Positions 56,201 through 64,000 of a stretch of DNA of 64,000 nucleotides are shown here, one piece after another. Position 1 is the stretch's first letter, and every line of letters starts with the position of its first letter. A program made the position numbers and the translations under genes. The DNA is from Symbiodinium microadriaticum (lineage: Eukaryota; Sar; Dinophyceae; Suessiales; Symbiodiniaceae), in the NCBI GenBank assembly GCA_001939145.1, contig LSRX01000852.1, forward strand, positions 181,418 to 245,417, given 5' to 3'. The notes below the pieces were generated by a model. That model did no database searches. It worked only from the letters and a program-made list of their open reading frames with translations, and was not told where the DNA came from.

Positions 56201-58778
56201 AAAAAGCAATGGCAAGGTCCATCGAGATTCTTGCCGGCCTGGCCATGGATGTTTCGAAGGAGGAGCTCCCCCTCCATACCTTCCGTGACAGCTGACATTG
56301 TCTTTCCTGAGCCTGCTAGGGCTGCGGACCATACCTGGATTTATGTGGGACCAGAAGATTGATGCAGTGCGCGAACCAATATGAGTACCAACTCCATCAC
56401 TACTTTCTCTTTTGAGGAATGCCTTGACACCATCCGAACCGGGAATGTCCCGTCTTTCTTCGACGGCCCTTACGAGGCTGTGGTCCTTGTGCTCTATCTG
56501 GATTCGTGGCATTGCTTTACACAGCCCCCTGATATCGCTCTCTTCGGCGAAAGTATTCAGATCCCAGCTCTCCACTGAGACCCTTCTTGCTGACCTCGTT
56601 CGACTTGCCCTTCGTCTTTGGGGGCTCGGGGTTCCGACTTGTGTCTTCCGGCCACCTGCATCGGATTCTTCCTTTGCTCCGCTACCAGAGATCTGCGCTC
56701 TCGAACGGGACCCGTCAGGCAGCTTGAGCTACCTCCGCAATAAGTGGAGCAGCTGGTGACCCCCTCTTTTCTGCTTCACTTCAATTAGATGCCTTGGATT
56801 CATCGCCCGAAAGACATGAAAGAAGACCTGATATAAAAATAAGCATGGATGCAAGTCGAAAGTTGTCATACCTGTCGTATTCAACAGTATACATGCGCAT
56901 ACACGGTCGGTGTCAACATACATGCTAGATCGGGTCATGGTGTGCGATTGGGAGAGTTTGTGACGAGTACTTTAAGTATGCCCGTCTGTTGTGTTGATGC
57001 CAAAGTGCTACCTTGCTTGCTGTTTGTCTTCCCTGTCCTAAACCTCCCCTGATCTTCGAGTGCTAGGGTGAAAACAAAAAGTGCAGAAGAGTTGCGCTCT
57101 CGACGGACCTTGTGCCAAATCATCCGCTTGGGCACAAGGTTCCGTGGATCACGGAGGCAAGTTCGCAGGCTCTGAGGACGAGCCACTTGGAAATGATTTC
57201 GTTTGTCGGAGAAAGCAGCACTCGAAAGGGTAGTGGCAGCGAGGGCACTTCCGGTTCTTGTAAGTCTGCAGCACCCTTTTTTGTGGAGGTATTTTGAGCT
57301 GAACATGCTCGGGCTTCAGCTTTGTGCAGAATTCCTAGACGTGGAGCCCTGGCTCCTGTTGCATATTTTTTCCGCTGTGTACGAACCTTTGCTCAGTGGA
57401 CGCACTGGTGCTGTGCGTACATGATTACACTGCCATACTACAGGTATAAGTGTACAAGTATGTATGTGTGCCTGCAAAGTCATAGATATACTGCGAAGTT
57501 GCGGCATTGTACAAGCTTACCATAAGAAATGGAGTGCGAGTCCGAAGTGCTAAGCTGCGTCCAGGAATGCACGTGGAGCACTCCGAAGATTGCAGCACTC
57601 GCGGCAAGAAAAGGTCCTACGAAGTTGGTCGGCTCATACCACAACTTTGACAGGACGGCAAGCATGCAGCTCATGCTGGGAGTTGCATTGTGGGCCGGCT
57701 TTCCTTCCTAGCATTCGTTGCCGCAGTAGCGTGCACCGTCGGTACATGTATTTTGTTCCAGTGTTCTGTGTGGGTCACAACCAAAGGTGAACAGTTCCTG
57801 AGCTCTGAAAGTTGCAGGATGCTCGATCGGACTGAGCTGGCGGATGTGTGCCTCGGAGCACCGAACATTCTGATTCACAGCCGCTCGAGGGCACAGCCAA
57901 GGTACAAGAAGTGCTTGCTCGAGGGCACAGCGGCCATCGCGAAAGTAGTGGTGAAGCCACAGGTAAGGGAGGACAACTGGGCCGTGCAGGAAGCAGGGCA
58001 GGCGCCTCAATCTAGTACGCTACATACTGTGTGCACCAACCCTGCAGAGTGTGGGCAGCTGGGACAGCCTAGGAAAGCTTCGGTCCCAGATACAGCAGCG
58101 TTTATTGGGCTCTGCCTGGGCGAGACTGGAAAGCTGTCCAGAGTGCTCAATCAGGTTATGTGCCCCTCTATGCATCCTGGGTTGACTCCAGGTGCTCCCG
58201 GGCAAATGTCCGTGAAAGATATTCTTTCCATTAGAAGATCCTTGAGCCTTTTCGGCGCATCTAGACAGTTCGCGGTTATCAGACCCTGGGAAAGTTCCTG
58301 CCCAACAGAGTGCAGCAAAGTGTCTGGCTTTTACAGGGACATGTTCAGCGCGTACTTCAGACTAGCTGGATTGCCTCATGCTTGCATCGTGGACTTCGCA
58401 AGCACGGCCGAAGAGGCTTCTCGCTTGGCATACCTGGCATCGACTGGTGGCACACTCCTTCTGGACGTCCTGTCTGGACACTATTCTCCAGAAGTTGAGG
58501 AAGCGACAGGGCTATGCCTATCGACTTTGGCGAAATCGTCCACCTATGTCGACTGCATCGCTGCTGGTGACACAAAGCCTGCAGGCCACAGCGTGAAGTC
58601 ACAGGCGGTCGTAGACAAGCTAGAGAGCAAGGCCAAGAAGAGGACGGCGCTTGTCCTCGGTTCGGGCCCATCGAAGAACGCAATCCTTGGAGGCCTTCGT
58701 GCTGCAGGCTTCGAGGAGACTCGTGTTTGCGACGTTACAGGCTCGAGCGGCGAAGCTTGTCGGCACAGTGTGAGCTGA
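53268..58778 (+). CDS. AROM-like gene: shikimate kinase - 3-dehydroquinate dehydratase I - shikimate-dehydrogenase-like
   Basis: Shikimate kinase: FRIQVALIGMRG to 53,366, a 68-base GC-AG intron, then AGKTTLGRDAAKMLGFDFDD (P-loop restored as GMRGAGKTT), EGWEAFRALEADCF (about 53,660) and KIIACGGGIIETSRG (about 53,787). Dehydratase: SFFITLTAANYGEAR, RSAARAADVLEFRVDLLGSL (54,798), GTPLLYTVRPRLRERGGTLP (55,086), then after a long intron ARKGPTKLVGSYHNFDR (about 57,603; catalytic His) and AAIAKVVVKPQVREDNW (about 57,930; Schiff-base Lys). AFIGLCLGETGKLSRVLNQV and PGAPGQMSVKDI match the dehydratase-dehydrogenase junction of AROM. The last part aligns with shikimate dehydrogenase but lacks the SxSP and VTxPxK motifs, and has LVLGSGPSKNAI for the NADP loop. 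These steps convert dehydroquinate towards shikimate 3-phosphate. No DHQ synthase or EPSP synthase part is present. Confidence 0.82.
53367..53434 (+). other. 68-base GC-AG intron inside the shikimate-kinase P-loop
   Basis: The donor is GCGGT|GCCGCT and the acceptor CAAAAG|GCTGGA, phase 0. Joining gives IGMRG-AGKTTLGR, the exact family P-loop. Without splicing the loop is broken and the frame closes. Confidence 0.8.
55860..56295 (+). mobile_element. frameshifted coiled-coil ORF, possibly from a dispersed retroelement
   Basis: Inside the 2.3-kb intron of the AROM-like gene (about 55,230-57,560). One frame reads SAKYVQQAVNALQKAEMRVA up to about 56,045. Another then takes over with EDWQEQKEKTARLMAYEKE, AAYAEEERRFHIAQEKLVAE and LGNAQQQEEAAKKAM. 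The two make one continuous charged coiled coil if a single frame change near 56,045 is allowed. Such coiled-coil ORFs precede reverse-transcriptase ORFs in dinoflagellate dispersed elements as I know them. No reverse transcriptase, integrase or terminal repeat is visible here, so the element label is an inference. Confidence 0.35.
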
Positions 58779-58939
58779 ATCGACGAGACAGTTTGCAGAC
58801 GGACAAGACACGGTCATTCTGTGGTCTCCCAGGCTGAATCCTCCGAGCTGTGGGAACCCAGCGAGGCCCGCTGCTTTTCCTCGTGCCCGTTGCGCTGCAC
58901 GTACTTTTGCTTGTGCTCGTTGCCGCAAGGTTCGGAGCT

Positions 58940-59495
58940 GCAAGACTTTAGACGTCGTGGTGTCTCTCGAGCCTCTTGCCTTCATGTTCTGCGGTGTGGA
59001 TGCGAAAGCAGCATGCAAAAGGTACCAGTGCATCCTTGACGTGCATGTCTTGGGATCCGTAGTAGCGTCGTAGTAGGTTGCTGTGCCGGAACCAAGGCCA
59101 GAGTGGCCTGCTGACCTGCTCGACGAAACCTTCAAACCAATTTTTCAGAGCCATGTTTGAAAGAAGCATGTGCTGTGAGTGAACAGTGGACGGGTTTCGT
59201 CAAGTACCAGAAGAGGTCTTTAATAATACTGTCATGCCGAGGGCGCTGAAGCCAAACGTGATAGATGCATCTCCGCTTTTTCCAAACGTGGCAGCTTGGC
59301 TGGGGTAAAAGCATTTGGAACAAGTTGCTGCGGTAGGGTACGAGGTCCCGTACTTTTCCTTTGTGCGGATCGACTGGTTTGCCAAGGCTCCAAAGTGGAT
59401 GGAAGTTGCAAAGGGTGCTGGCTGCGAAGCCGTGTGCTCGCATGAGTTCGGGTTGAAAGAGGCGGCTCACTCTTTTCTGCACTGCTTGCACGTCA
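58940..59495 (+). CDS. candidate C-terminal exons of the shikimate-dehydrogenase-like domain
   Basis: Three pieces in the right order could complete the AROM-like gene. About 58,946: LDVVVSLEPLAFMFCGVDA, where dehydrogenases have the DVVVxxxP strand. About 59,104: WPADLLDETFKPIF. About 59,390: PKWMEVAKGAGCEAVCSHEF and GLKEAAHSF, which can be laid against the final A-x-x-AG...E...QA...F helix of AROM proteins. The pieces lie in different phases and splice sites were not fixed. Alternatively the gene ends at 58,778. Confidence 0.4.
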
Positions 59496-59710
59496 TCGTG
59501 AAGCCTGTGACCTCAGAGGCTGAGATTTGCTTGAAGACCTGGCTGGGTGAGGCACTTTCGAGCATGACTTCATGGGCCACGAATGTCTTGAATGCGTTTT
59601 GTGCCATATGTTGTGAGCTCGCAACAGGTCAACGAAAGTTGTGTGGCGAAGGCTCGAGGGGAGGTCAGGGGTTCTCAAATTTTCACACGGCTGGGGTGGC
59701 ATTCTCCTGA

Positions 59711-60405
59711 GATTCCTGGTGGGTGAACAGAGAACTAACCTGCAGTCTGGACTCCGACGAAGCTCTTCAGCACAGTTCGACGGCGTCAACGTATGTCTTT
59801 AGCAATGCGCGTTTCTCACAGAAACCTGAGAGAGATTTCGCGGAACCTTCCGAGACTTCCGAATTTTACCCGTTCGTCATTTCTACGCTCGAGATTCACA
59901 AGCTTGTTTGTTTCGGTGCAGAGCCGGAGAATCTCCGTGATGATTTCATTATTTCGGTGTCAAGTGCACATCCGGATCTTTTAGGCAATAGCTGCAGAGC
60001 TGACGAAGCTGGGCCTGAAACCGGGTGAGGCCGGGACCTGCTAACCAAAGCAAATCTGCAAGGAAACGGCTTGATCTGCAACCTAGGTGATTCTGCGAGC
60101 TGCGGGAGAAGCCTGGACTTGAGCGTTGTCCTTGCACTCTTGCGGAAGGGAATTCTTTGGCAGCAGTGGTCTGCTTGAGAATTCGAGATGCGACACTCCC
60201 ACCTTTTCCATCCCGACGCTGCGATGTACGCTTTGTGCTCCTGATGAACAAGCAGGTGGAGAAAATGCATCTCCTGTTGAGTCGTTGAAAAGTGGGAGTG
60301 ACATGTCCTCCGCCTCTCTCATTTTTGGAAGTGCTGAACTCTGTCTCATGCTCAAGCGGGGATGGCATGACGTAGATCGGGAGAAGGGCCGAAGAGTCTT
60401 TCGCC
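59711..60405. other. no gene seen
   Basis: Frames at 59,723-60,028 and 60,126-60,400 are open but have no recognisable motif and conflict with each other. Confidence 0.35.
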
Positions 60406-61577
60406 ATGGCGCGGTTCGGTTGCGCACTTGCCCTGGTGCTGGGATGGCTGGGATTGGGGAGCCTGGACAGCCGGGGGAGCTTCGCGGCCTTCGTGGGCCG
60501 ACTGGACCCCTTCTCGGTTGGCTCATCCCGCAAGCGACAGCGACGAGGAGCTGTCGGCCATTTCCCAGCCCGCGAGGACTTGGACGTGTCGCCGCCGAAC
60601 CGAAAGGCACTGCTGGAAAGACTGCAGCGAGAGCTGCCGGCCTCTAACGTCGAAGAACATACGGAAGAGATACGGCTTCTGCGAGACCAGACCGCCTTGC
60701 TGGCTCAGGACCTGAGATGCGATGGTTTGCAGTTTGCAGCCACAGTAGAGTTGTTGTGCCTAGCACCCTGCCCCATGAAGGAGCTTCGATTGCTGCGGGA
60801 AGTTCTGCAGGAAGGATCCCTTCTGTCTCAAATCGAGAGCCTTGCAAATGGCCTCGGTCAAGAGCACGAAGCTTTGACACCTCCGGGCGTGGCCGAGCCC
60901 GAGCCGAAGCAGGTCGCCCCTGCAGCGACTGCAGCGACTTCGAGGCTTCAGTTTCGGGACACGCTCGGCAAAGGAAAAGCCTTTCGAGCGCCGGAGGCTT
61001 TGGAGTCCTTGGCTCATCTCTCGGCTCGTGTTGTCGAGCGGCGACGAAATGGTGAGCTCCCCCTTGGACAGGTTCCGAGCATCGGCTGAGGTCGTGCTCA
61101 GAGATCTAGCAACAAGACGTGACAAAAGCAGCATCCGACGGGGCGTGCAGATGCAGCAGAATGCAGCATGCTCAACATTGCTGGAATCGGGCCCTCCGCT
61201 CCGATGCTGGCCCAGGCTCTTGGCGGGCGACCCTCACTCAGCGCCAAGCACAGCTGGTGGACGATGCGCCCAGGCCTCAGAGCAGGTCTGAAAGTTCGTC
61301 AAGGAGCACACCTCAGCCCGCAGGTCGCAACAGCAACTGGCACAAGAACTTGCAGAAGGCGCAAACCCAGATTGAATCTCTTTGCCATTTGTCAGCCCTG
61401 CGGTGGCATGGACAGGCTTGCGAGTTGACATCGCCGGCTCAGCAAAAGGTCCGGGATCTTTCGAACCGGCTTGCGAATTTTCATCCCGATGACAGTATTG
61501 CCAAATCACGCTTCTCTGGGTCCTGTCAGGTCAAAAACGGTCAAAAGCATGTGTACCCCTTGAGAGACAAAAGATAA
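60406..61577 (+). CDS. unknown protein with signal peptide and FVG plastid-targeting motif
   Basis: The ATG at 60,406 lies in CGCCATGG. Residues 1-25 are a clear signal peptide (MARFGCALALVLGWLGLGSL). SFAAFVGRLDPF follows, then a basic stretch (RKRQRRG). This order of signal peptide, Phe-containing FVxP-like motif and basic transit-like segment matches class I/II plastid preproteins of peridinin dinoflagellates. The mature part is helical and charged (RLQRELPASNVEEHTEEIRL, LLREVLQEGSLLSQIESLAN) with no family I recognise. Exon 1 seems to end at a GTGAGC donor at about 61,051. The next exon would start after GCTGAG at about 61,089 with VVLRDLATRRDKSSIRRGVQ. A further frame (61,119-61,577) contains NWHKNLQKAQTQIESL and ends TAA. 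Import into the plastid is inferred from the leader only. Confidence 0.6.
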
Positions 61578-62439
61578 ACTCGCGGCCTGAGTTAGCAGTA
61601 ACGAGTTGGTCATACTCCCTATACCTTCATGAGGCCGAACCTTGTACATCAAACATATCTAGGCGAATCTAGGCCAGTGTTTCGGCATTTTAGAGGATAA
61701 CCTTCACCTTGAAAATGTCAAGCCAACGTTCCGTTGGCAGCACTTGAAAAGGAATCTTCTCTAGTGGTGGGCAGTGATGAGTTTACAGTACAGACTTCCC
61801 AAAGTGGGATTCTGGATGTATCGGTTTGCACCGATGCACGGTAAATAGGGGCTTGGACATCGGCCGGGATAATGCTACTACACTTATATCCGCTTGTGAG
61901 TTTGGGGGCATTGGGGCTTGCATCCTCGATGGTCCCGCGTCCTGATCGGTACGACCAGCGTACGCATCGCGACGAGCTTTGCCATTTGTAAGGTCGTTTA
62001 TCTAAAGGAAGTTTAGGGCGGAATCAACAGGTACCTGTCTCGAACCATACCCGGGATGTGTGAAAAGTGCTTCAGGGTTGAGCCTTGGATTATGATTTGA
62101 GGGTGTTGGGTTGGAGCCCAAGAAACCAACAGGCGACCACGTCTCACGACAGAAAACATACAAAAACCAACATCACAATCACAATATCATCTCAAGTACG
62201 CGAGATCCTGAGCATAGGTTTCAATATTTCTGATGTGCTTCGGCACGACCGCACTTTGTTCGGCTCAAAATTGAGATAAGACTGTTTTACCCAACTAGTG
62301 CTAAGCTTTCAATAGCCTACTCTGTGAAACGCTAGGCCCAAACTGCCTTGTCTATCTGTATCAATCTTGCTCTCTGTCTCTCTCGGTGTGGAAGCATTAG
62401 ATGCGAGTCGCCTCTCGGACTTCCTGTACAGTTCGTGGA
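61578..62439. other. no gene seen
   Basis: Moderate G+C, only very short frames, no motifs. Confidence 0.5.
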
Positions 62440-62540
62440 GCCTGGTCTCCAACTGTCTCTCTCTGTCTCTCTGTCCGTCCGTTTGTCTAGCTTCTGTCTC
62501 TGTCTCGCTCTCTCTCTCTCTCTCTCTCTCTTTGTGTCTC
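62440..62540. repeat. (CT)n-rich microsatellite
   Basis: Irregular TCTC/TGTCTC units lead into a pure TC run at about 62,508-62,531. The open + frames across it are only Leu/Ser runs. Confidence 0.9.
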
Positions 62541-62779
62541 TGTTGGTTATTGTTGGTTCTATTACTAGCTGACTGTTTCTTTGCGTCTGCTTGGCCGGGT
62601 TGATTGTTTGGTCGTCTAGTTATAGTTGCTCTTTCTTTATCTCGAGTTCAGTTCTGATGTTTACGATGTATAAATGAAAGCTCACTCCCCCCACCCCACT
62701 GGTTTCAATCATTTCTGCAGGTTGCTTCCATATCGACTCAGATATACCGAAAGCACCATAGATGATCGGTGATAAGTGG

Positions 62780-63440
62780 TTGAAGTAGCAAAATGAAACA
62801 AACCTGATGTTTTCTTCGTTTACTCATGTTCTAGTATATATTATTTGAAATCTTCCGTTCTTCAAAACGTTATATTCTTTTTTGTAGATATGATTCGATT
62901 GGTGGAATATCTTTCTTATTGGGCGTGAAATTAAAGATTTTAATAAGAAGATATATCGTAGGTTCGTCCTAGCCAGATGGGAGGCAAATATAAGAAGATA
63001 TAGAGAAGACCCATTTTTCCTATATTAAATTGAGGAAAAAAACGAACCGAATTAAAAATTGTTCTTCTTATGAGATGACGAATGAGAAATAATATAGCTT
63101 TGTGAAATAAACTAATATGAAAGAAATATGTCGAATAAATATATTGATTTTTTTTAGATTTTATTTTAAAGCTATTATGAGATTCGATGATTTAATAAAA
63201 GATATATTAGAAAAATATATTTGATAATATTTTTATTTTTTCTCATTTAAAAATATCTTTATCTATGGATTTCTATATATGTATATATATATTATCTTCT
63301 AAAAATTTTTTCTACTAATATATATTCTTTATTATTCTTAAAAATATATTTAAATTATATATATTTTTGTGAAAAAGATGGAATATTTAATTTTTAAAAA
63401 TATATTTTGAATTGATATTATAGCCTTCCCAAACACCCCT
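62780..63440. other. AT-rich island
   Basis: Base composition changes abruptly. From about 62,780, and most strongly from 63,030 to 63,440, the DNA is dominated by A and T with runs such as ATATTTTTATTTTTT. Most of the window is G+C-rich or balanced. No open frame of useful length and no mitochondrial or plastid gene motif is seen. Confidence 0.8.
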
Positions 63441-63600
63441 AATATTTAAATTATTTAAATTGCCGGCCCGACCCCCCTCCCCAGGGTCTAGCCCAATATT
63501 AAAATTATATAAATTATTTAAATTTAGGCCGAATTTAAAATATTTAAATTATTTAAATTCCCGGCCCGACCCCCTCTCCAGGGTCTAGCCCAATATTTAA
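63441..63600. repeat. duplicated unit of about 58 bp, AT arm plus GC core
   Basis: Copy 1 (63,441-63,500) and copy 2 (63,539-63,597) share ATTTAAATTATTTAAATT, then CCGGCCCGACCCC, then CAGGGTCTAGCCCAATATT. The AT arm is nearly palindromic (ATTTAAAT). The copies differ by a few bases and are separated by AT-rich DNA. Confidence 0.85.
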
Positions 63601-63609
63601 ATTAGGTTG

Positions 63610-64000
63610 CGAAGAAGGTTAGGGCAGCGCAGGGCAGGGCAGGGCAGATCAGGACGCCCATTGAGGTTGAGGATAAGGGTAGCGGCTGCGTAGAATGAGG
63701 ATAAGTGTGGCGGCTGCACCCCATTCAGGTTGAGGATAAGCGTGGCGGCTGCACCTCCCGACCCCTATTCAGGTTGAGGATAAGTGTGGCGGCTGCACAG
63801 GTTGAGGATAGGCGCGGCGGCTGCACCTCCCGACCCCCATTCAGGTTGAGGATAAGCGTGGCGGCTGCACTTCCCGACCCCTCCCGGGTTGAGGATAAGC
63901 GTGGCGGCTGCACCTCCCGAGCCCCATTCAGGTTGAGGATAAACATGGCGGCTGCACCGCCCCACCCCTCCCAGGTTGAGGATAAGCGTGGCGGCTGCAC
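63610..64000. repeat. minisatellite, 28-bp core with 16-17-bp spacer, runs off the window
   Basis: The core, beginning AGGTTGAGGATAAGCGTGGC and ending GGCTGCAC, recurs about nine times with a spacer of the CTCCCGACCCCnATTC type. One junction (about 63,798) lacks the spacer, so two cores abut. The first units near 63,660-63,700 are shorter and degenerate, preceded by GCAGGGCAG repeats. Because the usual unit (about 45 bp) is a multiple of three, the minus strand stays open across the array in two frames. That is a by-product of the repeat. Confidence 0.9.

Noticed and set aside
63725-64000. Repetitive protein-like minus frame ending at the window edge
   Set aside because: It is produced by the minisatellite, whose unit is a multiple of three. 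The same array is open in a second frame.
63610-64000. CRISPR array
   Set aside because: The direct repeats are separated by near-identical spacers and the context is eukaryotic. It is a minisatellite.

Overview
The window looks like nuclear DNA of a dinoflagellate, most probably a Symbiodiniaceae-type alga. The evidence is indirect but agrees. Recognisable genes are eukaryotic and split by short introns (64-115 bases where I could fix both ends). Two introns use GC donors. Almost every supportable gene lies on the + strand. There are plant-type starch enzymes with no visible signal peptide. One gene near the right end starts with a signal peptide followed by a phenylalanine-containing FVG motif, as in plastid-targeted proteins of peridinin dinoflagellates. 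Long gene-poor stretches hold microsatellites and degenerate tandem repeats. No bacterial operons, rRNA, tRNA or CRISPR were seen.

Layout. 0-10.7 kb is mostly unassigned, with one intact single-exon amidohydrolase (2,675-3,619), weak minus-strand candidates, and a scrap of a CCCH zinc finger. 10.8-12.6 kb has a CCCH-finger exon and an unrecognised multi-exon gene. 13.2-16.3 kb is a two-cassette ABC-F ATPase. 16.9-21.5 kb is a DNA polymerase delta catalytic subunit-like gene whose polymerase motifs are intact but whose proofreading motifs I cannot find. 22-24 kb has two unknown proteins. 25.1-28.2 kb is a GDA1/CD39 apyrase gene in many small exons. 28-35.6 kb is gene-poor and repeat-bearing, with one PfkB-kinase exon at 31.3 kb. 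35.7-36.9 kb is an FkbM-type methyltransferase. 37.7-41.8 kb has a Met/Gly/Cys-rich ORF and a probable TPR-like gene. 42.3-43.4 kb is an 11-repeat LRR protein in one exon. 43.7-44.9 kb is a cytosolic-type sulfotransferase.

45.4-52.7 kb is the most striking locus. One continuous reading frame joins a CBM20 starch-binding domain, a complete plant-type GH13 alpha-amylase, a second CBM20 and the start of a phosphoglucan, water dikinase (PWD/GWD3). The rest of the dikinase follows in downstream exons. It would phosphorylate starch and hydrolyse it with one polypeptide of about 1,800 residues.

53.3-59.5 kb is an AROM-like shikimate-pathway gene. It holds shikimate kinase, type I 3-dehydroquinate dehydratase and a shikimate-dehydrogenase-like domain. 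The last lacks its usual catalytic sequences, and the first two AROM modules are absent upstream. A frameshifted coiled-coil ORF, possibly from a retroelement, sits in its 2.3-kb intron. 60.4-61.6 kb encodes an unknown, probably plastid-targeted protein. From 61.6 kb to the end there is no gene: a CT microsatellite, a sharply AT-rich island, a duplicated block of about 58 bp, and a G+C-rich minisatellite running off the window edge.

Exon limits are given to the base only where the reading frame and the splice dinucleotides fix them. Elsewhere they are approximate. All family assignments come from motif recognition by eye, not from a search.
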